A stretch of 50,897 bases of DNA from Bacillota bacterium. Its GTDB lineage: Bacteria; Bacillota; Clostridia; Clostridiales; Clostridiaceae. The stretch spans positions 1-50,897 of the forward strand of contig JAGFXP010000012.1 of assembly GCA_017861315.1 (NCBI GenBank), written 5' to 3'. The first letter of the stretch is position 1. Each line of letters opens with the position of its first letter. The position numbers and the translations under genes were made by a program. Of this stretch, positions 42,287 to 50,222 are shown piece after piece. The notes under the pieces were generated by a model. That model was not told the DNA's origin, did not search any database, and saw only the letters and a list, made by a program, of their open reading frames with translations.

Positions 42287-43588
42287 TCACCTCATCCTGA
42301 CCTTGATTGAATTTGCATGTGCATCGAGGCCTTCCGTTTCTGCAAGTTTAACTATCTTCTTTCCTATTCCAAGAAGGGCCTCCTCGGAATAGTGTATGAA
42401 GCTTGATTTCTTTATGAAATTGTCTACGGACAGCGCCGAGAAGAATTTAGCCGTTCCGCTGGTAGGAAGAACATGGTTCGGGCCGGCCATATAGTCTCCG
42501 AGCGGTTCAGGGGCGTACTCCCCGAGGAAGACAGATCCGGCGTTCTTAACATCTCCGAGGTATCTGAACGGGTCCCTCACGCAGAGCTCAAGGTGCTCGG
42601 GGGCTATCTTGTTTGAAAGGTCTATAGCTTCCTTAAGGCTGTCAGCCAGCAGGATCGCTCCGAAGTTTTCAAGCGAATCAACAATTATATCCTTCCTGTC
42701 CAGCGTCTTGATCTGTGTATTGAGCTCAGTCACGACCTTGTCCGCCAGGTTCCTGTCATAGGTTATCAGTATGGAGGATGCAAGCCTGTCGTGCTCCGCC
42801 TGCGACATAAGATCCGCCGCTATGAATGCCGGATTGGCGAATTCGTCCGCAATGACGAGTATCTCGCTCGGCCCTGCTATCATGTCGATGTCCACGTTTC
42901 CGTATACAAGCTTCTTGGCTATAGCAACATATATGTTTCCCGGGCCTACTATCTTGTCTACCTTGGGTATCGATTCGGTTCCGTAAGCAAGGGCTCCTAC
43001 GGACTGGGCTCCGCCTGCCTTGAATATGGTGTCCACTCCTGCAATATCCGCTGCCACAAGTATATTTGGGTTTATCTCTCCGTTTTTCATAGGAGGTGTG
43101 ACCATAACTATGTTCTCAACGCCAGCGACCTTGGCCGGAAGCGCATTCATCAGAACAGAGGAAGGATAGGCTGCAGTTCCTCCAGGAACATATATGCCCA
43201 CCGTTTCGAGGGCTCTTACGGACTGCCCGAGTATTACGCCCTGCTCCTTAGTTACCATCCATGAGTTGCGTTTCTGTTTTTCGTGGAAGAACCTGATGTT
43301 ATCTGCCGCTTCCTTCAGGGCGTCCAGGAAATCCTCTTCGACCTTTTCGTAGGCTGCATCTATTTCGTCCCTGGTGACCTTCAGGTTTTCCTTTGTCACT
43401 GCAGGGCTGTCAAACTGGTTGGTGTACCTTACGACAGCATCGTCTCCGTTTGCCTTCACATCATCAAGAATACCTTTGACTACTGCATTTACCTCTTCCT
43501 GAACTGCGTCTTCCCTGTTCTTTATAAGCTCAAGGTACGCCTTACCCTGATCCGCCTTGACATCTACTATCCTCATGTTAATTTTCAT
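42287..43588 (-). CDS. hisD: histidinol dehydrogenase
   Basis: Zinc enzyme for the last two steps, from histidinol to histidine with two NAD+. 433 residues. Motifs: [42 protein letters not shown], the zinc and catalytic segments [10 protein letters not shown] and [16 protein letters not shown], and [25 protein letters not shown] precedes the ATG. It follows hisG by 12 nt. Confidence 0.98.
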   Translation of the reverse strand: MKINMRIVDVKADQGKAYLELIKNREDAVQEEVNAVVKGILDDVKANGDDAVVRYTNQFDSPAVTKENLKVTRDEIDAAYEKVEEDFLDALKEAADNIRFFHEKQKRNSWMVTKEQGVILGQSVRALETVGIYVPGGTAAYPSSVLMNALPAKVAGVENIVMVTPPMKNGEINPNILVAADIAGVDTIFKAGGAQSVGALAYGTESIPKVDKIVGPGNIYVAIAKKLVYGNVDIDMIAGPSEILVIADEFANPAFIAADLMSQAEHDRLASSILITYDRNLADKVVTELNTQIKTLDRKDIIVDSLENFGAILLADSLKEAIDLSNKIAPEHLELCVRDPFRYLGDVKNAGSVFLGEYAPEPLGDYMAGPNHVLPTSGTAKFFSALSVDNFIKKSSFIHYSEEALLGIGKKIVKLAETEGLDAHANSIKVRMR

Positions 43589-43600
43589 CTTTTTCCCCCT

Positions 43601-44263
43601 TTATCCCGCTATCTGTTTTTCCATCTCTGCCATGCCGTTTTGAAGCATAGTCACAATACTAAGTATCTCTTCCTTCTTTAGCTTCATGCTTGTAATGTTT
43701 ACCACAAGCCTGGTGCTTATATCGCACACGTCCTCCAGAATCACCAGGCCATTAGCCTTCAGTGTATTGCCTGTCTCAACGATGTCGAGTATGGCGTCTG
43801 AAAGGCCAAGTATAGGCGCAAGCTCCACGGAGCCTTCTATCTTTATTATCTCGACATCCTTTCCCTTGCTCCTGAAGTGGTTCCTGGCTACGTTCGGATA
43901 TTTTGTGGCTATTTTCAGCCTTTTGTAGCCTTCATAGAGGTTTGTGTCTGGAAGCCCCGCAACGGAGAATTTGCACCTTCCTGTTTTGAGATCCAGCACC
44001 TCATAGTAGTTCTTGTTCTGCTCCAGGATGACATCCTTGCCCACTATGCCCATGTCCACAACCCCGTGGTCCACATATGTGAGAACGTCAGGCCCCTTTG
44101 CCAGCACGAAATCTATATTGTTGACGCTGTCGTGGAATATAAGCTTCCTGCCCTTGTTAAGCAGCTCTTCGCAGTCTATCCCGCTTGCCTGGAAAAGCTT
44201 TACCGCATTTTTTTCAACTCTTCCCTTTGTTATTGCTATCCTCACCGTGTTCCTATTCTTCAT
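43601..44263 (-). CDS. hisG: ATP phosphoribosyltransferase, short-form catalytic subunit
   Basis: Committed step: ATP plus PRPP to PR-ATP. 220 residues, the short form that lacks the C-terminal regulatory domain and therefore needs HisZ. IAITKGRVEKNAVKLFQASG at the N-terminus and the PRPP loop in DAILDIVETGNTLKANGL (type E-T-G-x-T). The start overlaps the end of hisZ by 11 nt, so the two subunits are translationally coupled. Confidence 0.98.
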   Translation of the reverse strand: MKNRNTVRIAITKGRVEKNAVKLFQASGIDCEELLNKGRKLIFHDSVNNIDFVLAKGPDVLTYVDHGVVDMGIVGKDVILEQNKNYYEVLDLKTGRCKFSVAGLPDTNLYEGYKRLKIATKYPNVARNHFRSKGKDVEIIKIEGSVELAPILGLSDAILDIVETGNTLKANGLVILEDVCDISTRLVVNITSMKLKKEEILSIVTMLQNGMAEMEKQIAG

Positions 44264-45545
44264 CTATTTTCTCCGTCTCCTTAAAAAAATTGTCCAGGTA
44301 TTCCGAGTCGAAGTCCCTGTGGTTCCACTTCTTGCTGTATCTGTACAGCCTTATCTGGTTTTCCTCCATAAGGCTCATAACCGTATTGACGTTCTTGCCG
44401 GCTGCGTATTCAAGCGTTTCCTCCTCTGAGTCGAACAGGCTCATCTCGCAGATATAGCTGTTGTCCCTCAGAAGATTTGAGAGCTGGAAGGCTTTGTTTG
44501 AAAGCTCCTCCGTGTAGTAGAGAACTATATATTTATCCTTTTTTTTGTTCGAGTGCCCTCTGCTCTGCAGCGCGGTCATCAGGCTGTCTATGTCGATTGC
44601 GAAGCCTATTGCGGGAAGGTCCCTGCCGAAGCTTTTGATCAGCTCGTCGTACCTTCCTCCGCTCAGGATATAGCTTCCCGTTCCGAAGGTGAACGCCCTG
44701 AAAATTATCCCGCTGTAATAATCCATGTTCTGGACCATCCCCAGGTCTATTGTGATGTAGGTGCCTAACCCCGCCTTATCAATGAGGCTGTAAACCTGCA
44801 TTATGTTGTCCAGGGCTTCCAGCGCATTCTTGTTGCTTGTGAGCTTGCGGGCTTTCTCCACAACCTCTATCTTCCCGAAAAGCCTAGGGATCTCACGGAG
44901 AGCCCTCAGCTTGTACTCTGAGTAATCCCTGATCTTGTCTCTGAGGTAGTGTTCCAGGGTTATGAAGTTTTTGTCCTCCACGTACCTTCTGATGGTTTCC
45001 CTGCACTCGTCGTCTACATTCAGCTCTTCAACAAGTGATTTGAAGAACTCCGCCTGCCCTATCTCTATCTTGAAGTCCTCCAGGCCGCAGCTCCTCAGTG
45101 CGTTGATCCCTGTTATTATGAGCTCCGCATCAGCCTTAACGCTGTTGACCCCGATGATCTCGACTCCGGACTGTGTCACTTCATTGGCTTTTCCGAACAT
45201 GCTTTCATTGACCCTGAAAACATTTGATGTGTAGCAGAACCTCATGGGAAATGTAGCTTCGTTAAGCTTTGTTGCCGTTACCCTTGCTATCGGAGTTGTC
45301 ACGTCAGGCCTCAGAACCATTATCCTTCCGTGGTTGTCGAAAAGCTTGTACATCCTCTCCTGGGCTATTGTCGTATGATCCCCGTTAAAGACATCGTAGA
45401 ACTCCAGTGTCGGGGTTATTATGTCCCTGAAGCCGCAGGCATTGTAGGAATACCTCAGCTTCTCCTCTATCCTTATCTTTTCACTGCATTCATCGAACAG
45501 CAGGTCTTTTGTCCCTTCCGGTATATATCTCATCCAGTTCAGCAT
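44253..45545 (-). CDS. hisZ: ATP phosphoribosyltransferase regulatory subunit
   Basis: Paralogue of the histidyl-tRNA synthetase catalytic core that assembles with short HisG and provides histidine feedback control. 430 residues. IPEGTKDLLFDECSEKIRIEEKL, class II motif 2-like segment TIAQERMYKLFDNHGRIMVLRPDVTTPIAR, and SGVEIIGVNSVKADAELI. It lacks the full HisRS anticodon domain, and its C-terminal segment (GHSNKKKDKYIVLYYTEEL) is divergent. AAGGAG lies 6 nt before ATG. First gene of the nine-gene operon. Confidence 0.95.
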   Translation of the reverse strand: MLNWMRYIPEGTKDLLFDECSEKIRIEEKLRYSYNACGFRDIITPTLEFYDVFNGDHTTIAQERMYKLFDNHGRIMVLRPDVTTPIARVTATKLNEATFPMRFCYTSNVFRVNESMFGKANEVTQSGVEIIGVNSVKADAELIITGINALRSCGLEDFKIEIGQAEFFKSLVEELNVDDECRETIRRYVEDKNFITLEHYLRDKIRDYSEYKLRALREIPRLFGKIEVVEKARKLTSNKNALEALDNIMQVYSLIDKAGLGTYITIDLGMVQNMDYYSGIIFRAFTFGTGSYILSGGRYDELIKSFGRDLPAIGFAIDIDSLMTALQSRGHSNKKKDKYIVLYYTEELSNKAFQLSNLLRDNSYICEMSLFDSEEETLEYAAGKNVNTVMSLMEENQIRLYRYSKKWNHRDFDSEYLDNFFKETEKIDEE

Positions 45546-45584
45546 AGCTATCTCCTTTATAATCAGCTCATAATGTTTTATCGA

Positions 45585-45628
45585 TTTACCAATGTATCAG
45601 TTTACCACGCTAAAGTGTTAATTTGCCA
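45585..45628 (-). repeat. Repeated heptamers in the his leader
   Basis: On the plus strand TTTACCA (45585-45591), TTTACCA (45601-45607) and TTTGCCA (45622-45628) lie in the same orientation, with steps of 16 and 21 nt, between the predicted start site and hisZ. Could be a DNA operator or an RNA site; no T-box sequence is present. Confidence 0.5.
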
Positions 45629-45636
45629 CATTTAAT

Positions 45637-45665
45637 ATTTTAACAGGATTCTGGCCCGATTGCAA
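45637..45665 (-). promoter_or_regulatory. Promoter of the his operon
   Basis: Minus-strand -35 TTGCAA (45660-45665), 17-nt spacer, -10 TAAAAT (45637-45642). Predicted leader about 85 nt. The rest of the 222-nt gap before argD is AT-rich with no gene. Confidence 0.6.
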
Positions 45666-45708
45666 TAAGTAATTAGTCAATATTATACTATATTTTGGTT
45701 GAATTTTC

Positions 45709-45734
45709 AAAAAAATACCGGGCGAAGGCCCGGC
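45709..45734 (-). terminator. Rho-independent terminator of argB-argD
   Basis: Seven-base-pair GC-rich stem (45717-45723 with 45728-45734, outer pair G-T) closing a CTTC loop, then ATTTTT on the minus strand. Confidence 0.88.
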
Positions 45735-45768
45735 ATAATTAAAACTCTATATCATTGTCTTACATTCA

Positions 45769-46971
45769 TTACATACCTGATTTTGTTTCCTCGGATACCT
45801 CTTTTGATACTTCCTCCAGGACGACCTCTAAAAGCTCTACTGCCTCGTCGATTTCAGCCGTTGTTATGTTGAGAGGAGGGAGAAGCCGTATAACGTCTTT
45901 CCCAGCCGTTGCAACGAGAAGCTTGTGCTCAAAACACTTGTTGCTGAAGGCCTTTACATCTATGTCCAGGGCTATCCCCAGGAGGAGTCCCATGCCTTTG
46001 ACTTCAGTGATGAACTGATATTTCGACTTCAGCTTGTTCAGCTTCGCTTTGAAATAGCTGCTCTTCTCTTCTACGCCCGCAAGGACACCGCCCTCCACCA
46101 GCTCGTTGATAACAGCAAGAGAAACTGCGCAAGCCAGAGGATTCCCTCCGAAGGTGCTGCCGTGGTCTCCCGGCTGAAGAACTGACGCCCTTGGATTAGT
46201 CATGACTGCCCCTATAGGGAAGCCGCCTCCAAGACCCTTGGCCATGGCGATGACGTCGGGAACCACATTGAACTTCTTGTAAGCGAACAGGCTGCCCGTT
46301 CTTCCTATTCCGCACTGGATCTCGTCGAAGATGAGAAGCGCATCGTATTCATCGCACAGATCCCTCACGCACTGCAGATACTCGGCGCTGGCAGAGTTTA
46401 TGCCGCCTTCGCCCTGTATCGGCTCAATTATAACAGCGCAAACATCCTCATTCATTTTATTCTTTATATCCTCAAGGTCGTTCATCTTCACGCTCTGGAC
46501 ACCGCCCATGAGAGGCATGTAATCCTTCTGGTATTTATACTGGCCTGTAACGGAAAGCGCGCCTATGGTTCTTCCGTGGAAAGAGTTTTCCATGTGGATG
46601 ATTGTCGACTTCGTCTCTCCGCCCTTGACCTTTCCGTATTTTCTTCCGACCTTTATTGCACACTCCATAGCTTCCGTTCCTGAGTTGCAGAAAAACACAG
46701 CGTCATGGTCCGAGTGGGCGCAAAGCTTCTCGGAAAGCTCTATGGCATTGGAGTTGTAAAAGTAGTTTGAAATATGCACGATCTTCTTCGCCTGTTCCTC
46801 TAAAGCTTTTGCGATCACAGGGCTGCTGTGGCCCAGGCAGTTTACCGCGACGCCCGAAACCAGGTCCATGTATTCCCTTCCATTGGTGTCGTACAGCCTG
46901 CAGCCTGCACCCTTGTCAAAGATCACATCGAATCTTCCATAAGTTTTCATTATATTGCCTTTTGTTGACAT
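45769..46971 (-). CDS. argD: acetylornithine aminotransferase
   Basis: Class III PLP transaminase that makes N-acetylornithine from N-acetylglutamate semialdehyde. 400 residues. CNSGTEAMECAIKVGRKYG (cofactor phosphate site), HGRTIGALSVTGQYKYQ, IIEPIQGEGGI, FDEIQCGIGRTG and the PLP lysine in VIAMAKGLGGGFPIGAVM; GDHGSTFGGNPLACA follows. The start overlaps the end of argB by 22 nt. AGGAG lies 9 nt before the ATG; a later ATG (MKTYGRFDVIF) is possible. Confidence 0.95.
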   Translation of the reverse strand: MSTKGNIMKTYGRFDVIFDKGAGCRLYDTNGREYMDLVSGVAVNCLGHSSPVIAKALEEQAKKIVHISNYFYNSNAIELSEKLCAHSDHDAVFFCNSGTEAMECAIKVGRKYGKVKGGETKSTIIHMENSFHGRTIGALSVTGQYKYQKDYMPLMGGVQSVKMNDLEDIKNKMNEDVCAVIIEPIQGEGGINSASAEYLQCVRDLCDEYDALLIFDEIQCGIGRTGSLFAYKKFNVVPDVIAMAKGLGGGFPIGAVMTNPRASVLQPGDHGSTFGGNPLACAVSLAVINELVEGGVLAGVEEKSSYFKAKLNKLKSKYQFITEVKGMGLLLGIALDIDVKAFSNKCFEHKLLVATAGKDVIRLLPPLNITTAEIDEAVELLEVVLEEVSKEVSEETKSGM

Positions 46972-47846
46972 TTCGCATTTCTCCTCTTCTCATATATTCT
47001 TGTCCCCGTGTTTGACATGATCTCGCGGAGCAGGCTGTGCTTCACGCTGCCATCCAACAGGTGGACGTTTTTTGTTCCGTTTTCAACAGCCTCTATGCAG
47101 CATTCCATTTTCGGTATCATTCCGCCGCTTATCGTGCCGTCATCGATTAATTCCCTGATCTCGTCTGGCGAAAGGCTTTGAATAAGCGTGGATTTGTCGT
47201 TGAAATCCCTGTATACGCCCTTCACATCCGTCAATATTAAAAGCTTTTCCGCGTTTATTGCCGAGCTGACAGCTGCTGCCACGTAATCTGCATTTATGTT
47301 GTACTTGTTGCCGCAGTAATCGCAGCCCACAGGAGAGATCACAGGAACCCTGCCGCTCTCCAGAACGCTCAGGAGGAAGCTCCTGTTTATGTTCACAACC
47401 TCACCCACAAAACCGAGGTCAATTTTCTCTCCATTAATATAGGTATATTTCTTTTTCGCCCTGATCAGATTGCAGTCCCTGCCGCTAAGCCCAACGGCAT
47501 TTACCCCCTGCATGCTCAGCCCTGCCGAAAGGTCCTTGTTTATATGGCCGGAAAGGACCATCTCCGCTATGTCCATTGTATCAGAATCGGTTACCCTTAG
47601 TCCATTTATGAATTCTGCAACTGCGCCGGTTTTTTTAACCCACCTCGATATGAGAGGCCCTCCCCCGTGCACAACAACTATGTTTATACCGGACAGCCTG
47701 AGCATGGACACGTCCTCGAAGAAAGCTTTTGTCGCGCCCGTATCCTTCATTATGCTTCCGCCGTATTTTATTACGAATGTTTTCCCGTGATATTTTCTCA
47801 GATAGGGCAGTGCATCAAGAGAGATTGAATGCTCCCCTTTAAACAT
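46950..47846 (-). CDS. argB: acetylglutamate kinase
   Basis: Phosphorylates N-acetylglutamate, the usual feedback point of arginine synthesis. About 298 residues. Phosphate loops: FVIKYGGSIMKD and VVVHGGGPLISRW; NINADYVAAAVSSAINAEKLLILTDVKGVY and GGMIPKMECCIEAVENGTKNVHLLDG carry the substrate and ATP residues. The N-terminal helix (HSISLDALPYLRKYHGK) is the hexamer-forming extension linked to arginine inhibition in other ArgB proteins. In-frame TTG and GTG starts precede the chosen ATG at 47846; the ribosome site is weak, so the start is uncertain by a few codons. Confidence 0.95.
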   Translation of the reverse strand: MFKGEHSISLDALPYLRKYHGKTFVIKYGGSIMKDTGATKAFFEDVSMLRLSGINIVVVHGGGPLISRWVKKTGAVAEFINGLRVTDSDTMDIAEMVLSGHINKDLSAGLSMQGVNAVGLSGRDCNLIRAKKKYTYINGEKIDLGFVGEVVNINRSFLLSVLESGRVPVISPVGCDYCGNKYNINADYVAAAVSSAINAEKLLILTDVKGVYRDFNDKSTLIQSLSPDEIRELIDDGTISGGMIPKMECCIEAVENGTKNVHLLDGSVKHSLLREIMSNTGTRIYEKRRNAKCQQKAI

Positions 47847-47877
47847 AAGCCACACCAACCTTACAATATAATCTCAG

Positions 47878-47911
47878 GTATAATTATACTTCTTTTGTTA
47901 TTATTATGCAA
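47878..47911 (-). promoter_or_regulatory. Promoter of argB-argD with palindromic -10 region
   Basis: Minus-strand -35 TTGCAT (47906-47911), 17-nt spacer, -10 TATAAT (47883-47888). The -10 is inside a perfect 12-bp palindrome GTATAATTATAC (47878-47889), a possible ArgR half of the divergent control region. Confidence 0.6.
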
Positions 47912-47938
47912 TGATTTTTCCATTTTTTCTAATTAAAG

Positions 47939-47967
47939 TTGAATAATTATTTCATGTGCTGTATAAT
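47939..47967 (+). promoter_or_regulatory. Promoter of argC-proA with ARG-box-like site
   Basis: Plus-strand -35 TTGAAT (47939-47944), 17-nt spacer, -10 TATAAT (47962-47967). The -35 and spacer hold TGAATAATTATTTCA (47940-47954), which resembles an ArgR/AhrC box with one extra base in the centre. Confidence 0.6.
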
Positions 47968-48003
47968 TAATGTTACATATTTTATAGAGTTTGGGGTGGT
48001 AAA

Positions 48004-49041
48004 ATGATTAAAATAGGTATAATCGGCGCTACTGGCTATGCAGGTGCCCAGCTGGTATGGATTCTGCATAATCATCCGAAAGCCGACATAAAGTTCTTAT
48101 GTTCGAATTCATATGCAGGCGAGAGCTATTCAGACATTTACAAAAACTTTTCCGGCCACATGTACATAAACTGTGTGAGCATGGAGGAAGCTTACAGCCA
48201 GCTTGACGCCATCGATGTGCTCTTCCTGGCAATGCCTCACGGAAAGTCATTTGATATCAGCAAGGCAGCTGTTGCAAAAGGGAAAAAGGTCATCGACCTC
48301 GGGGCGGATTTCAGGCTTAAGGATATTACAGAGTACGAGGAATGGTACAAGGTAACCCACCAGGCGGTTGACCTGCTCAAGGAGGCCGTCTACGGACTTC
48401 CGGAGCTCAACAGGGAAAAGATAAAGGGTGCCGGACTGGTAGCGAATCCAGGCTGCTATCCTACCGCAAGCATACTCGCGCTCGCGCCCCTGCTTAAGAA
48501 CGATATCATTGACACCAGCTCCATAATAATCGATGCAAAATCCGGAGTAACAGGTGCAGGAAGAAGCGCAGTGACAAACAACCTTTACTGCGAATGCAAC
48601 GATTCAATAAAGGCCTATGCCATAACAACCCACAGGCATACCCCTGAAATCGAGCAGGTGCTAAGCGGCGTATCGGGCAAGGACATTACCCTCACCTTCA
48701 CGCCGCACCTGACGCCTATGAGCAGAGGCATACTTTCAGTGTGCTACGGCAAGCTGAACGACGAATATTCGGAGAGCACCCTTCTGCAGCTTTACAGGGA
48801 TTTCTACAAGGAGGAATACTTCGTCAAAATCCTGGATGCACCTCCGGAAACAAGGTACACAAAGGGTTCAAACATGTGCCATATAAGCCTCAGGGTGGAT
48901 AAAAGGACGAACAGGGTTATCGTGGTTTCCGCCATAGACAACCTCATAAAGGGCGCAGCAGGACAGGCTGTCCAGAACATGAACATCCTGTTCGGACTGA
49001 ATGAAAATACGGGAATAAACTTCCCTGCAATGGTGCCGTAA
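48004..49041 (+). CDS. argC: N-acetyl-gamma-glutamyl-phosphate reductase
   Basis: NADPH-dependent reduction of N-acetylglutamyl phosphate to the semialdehyde, between ArgB and ArgD. 345 residues. [22 protein letters not shown] is the nucleotide-binding start. The catalytic cysteine is in [15 protein letters not shown], with [25 protein letters not shown] (catalytic histidine) and [12 protein letters not shown] following. GGGGTGGT precedes the ATG. Divergent from argB across 145 nt. argJ and argA/argH/argF are not in the window. Confidence 0.98.
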   Translation: MIKIGIIGATGYAGAQLVWILHNHPKADIKFLCSNSYAGESYSDIYKNFSGHMYINCVSMEEAYSQLDAIDVLFLAMPHGKSFDISKAAVAKGKKVIDLGADFRLKDITEYEEWYKVTHQAVDLLKEAVYGLPELNREKIKGAGLVANPGCYPTASILALAPLLKNDIIDTSSIIIDAKSGVTGAGRSAVTNNLYCECNDSIKAYAITTHRHTPEIEQVLSGVSGKDITLTFTPHLTPMSRGILSVCYGKLNDEYSESTLLQLYRDFYKEEYFVKILDAPPETRYTKGSNMCHISLRVDKRTNRVIVVSAIDNLIKGAAGQAVQNMNILFGLNENTGINFPAMVP

Positions 49042-49052
49042 GGGGGATTGAA

Positions 49053-50210
49053 ATGGATGATTTGAAGAAGCACATTATTGAAAAGGCCAGCCTTGCAAAA
49101 GAGGCTTTCAAAAGCCTTAGCCACGCCGATACGGAACTGAAGAACGCCGCACTGCTCAAAATGGCTGACGCCCTGATGGAGAGCATGGATTTCATCCTGG
49201 ATGCCAACAGCCTGGACATTGCGCAAGGCAAGGAAAAAGGGATGTCGAAGGCTCTCCTTGACAGGCTCCTTCTGAACGAAGGGAGAATCCAGGGGATGGC
49301 CGACGGCCTGAGGCAGATAGCTTCCCTCGAGGACCCGGTGGGCGGAGTAGACAAGATGTGGAAAAGGCCTAACGGCATAACCATAGGCCAGATGAGGGTT
49401 CCCCTCGGCGTCATAGGCATCATATATGAAGCAAGGCCGAACGTAACAGTCGATGCGACCGCCTTGTGCATAAAATCCGGCAATGCGGTGATCCTCAAGG
49501 GCGGCTCGGAAGCCATGGAGAGCAACAAGGCCATAGTGCATGTTATAAGCGGAGCCTGCGAAGCTGCCGGGCTGCCAAAGGGCTGCATTAGCTTCATCGA
49601 CACAGCTGACCGCGAAGCCGTGAATATACTGATGAAACTGAACAGGTATGTTGATGTCATAATACCTAGGGGCAGCGGCAGTCTCATTAACTTTGTCGTT
49701 CAGAATTCAACTGTTCCGGTTATACAGACCGGCGAAGGCAACTGCCACATCTTCGTCGACGAGAGCGCGGACCTGGAGATGGCGGCAGACATTGTCATAA
49801 ATGCCAAAACTCAGAGGCCTGGGGTATGCAACGCTGCAGAGACTCTCCTCGTGCACAGGAAGTCAGCAGAGAAATTCCTCCCTCTTGCTGCCAAAAGGCT
49901 GTTCGGCAGGAGCGTCGAGATCAGGGCTGACGAGACGTCCCTGGAAATAATCCGCAAGGCGGGCCTGGCGGAGAGCGGGACCCTTGTTCCTGCGGTTGAG
50001 AAAGACTGGGAGACCGAATTCCTCGACCTCATAATCGCTGTGAAGGTTGTTGATTCGCTAGACGAGGCTCTGGACCACATCTACAGGTACAGTACCAAGC
50101 ACTCCGAAGTCATAGTCACAAACGACTACATGAATTCCCAGAAGTTCCTGCAGGTCGTGGATTCCGCAGCCGTATACGTCAATGCCTCCAGCAGATTCAC
50201 GCCATACTGA
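49053..50210 (+). CDS. proA: gamma-glutamyl phosphate reductase, C-terminally truncated
   Basis: ALDH-superfamily enzyme of proline synthesis (glutamyl phosphate to glutamate semialdehyde). Motifs are complete up to near the end: VPLGVIGIIYEARPNVTVDA, KSGNAVILKGGSEA, IPRGSGSLINFVV, GEGNCHIFVD and the nucleophile Cys259 in QRPGVCNAAETLLVH. The protein ends VYVNASSRFTPY at 385 residues, whereas family members continue with DGFEFGFGAEIGISTQ-type residues to about 415. Roughly 30 residues are missing, and no remnant was found in any frame before the next gene. It starts 11 nt after argC. No proB is adjacent. Activity of the shortened protein is uncertain. Confidence 0.9.
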   Translation: MDDLKKHIIEKASLAKEAFKSLSHADTELKNAALLKMADALMESMDFILDANSLDIAQGKEKGMSKALLDRLLLNEGRIQGMADGLRQIASLEDPVGGVDKMWKRPNGITIGQMRVPLGVIGIIYEARPNVTVDATALCIKSGNAVILKGGSEAMESNKAIVHVISGACEAAGLPKGCISFIDTADREAVNILMKLNRYVDVIIPRGSGSLINFVVQNSTVPVIQTGEGNCHIFVDESADLEMAADIVINAKTQRPGVCNAAETLLVHRKSAEKFLPLAAKRLFGRSVEIRADETSLEIIRKAGLAESGTLVPAVEKDWETEFLDLIIAVKVVDSLDEALDHIYRYSTKHSEVIVTNDYMNSQKFLQVVDSAAVYVNASSRFTPY

Positions 50211-50222
50211 AGATCAAGACGC

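Noticed and set aside
45546..45660. Histidine T-box riboswitch upstream of hisZ
   Set aside because: No GGTGG-type T-box sequence, no terminator hairpin and no room for stem I.
49040..49687. Long minus-strand open frames opposite argC-proA (48804-49687)
   Set aside because: They are mirror frames of well-conserved plus-strand genes and show no recognisable domain or ribosome site.
50211..50222. Frameshift explanation for the short proA
   Set aside because: No sequence encoding the missing ProA residues was found in any frame before the VanW gene.
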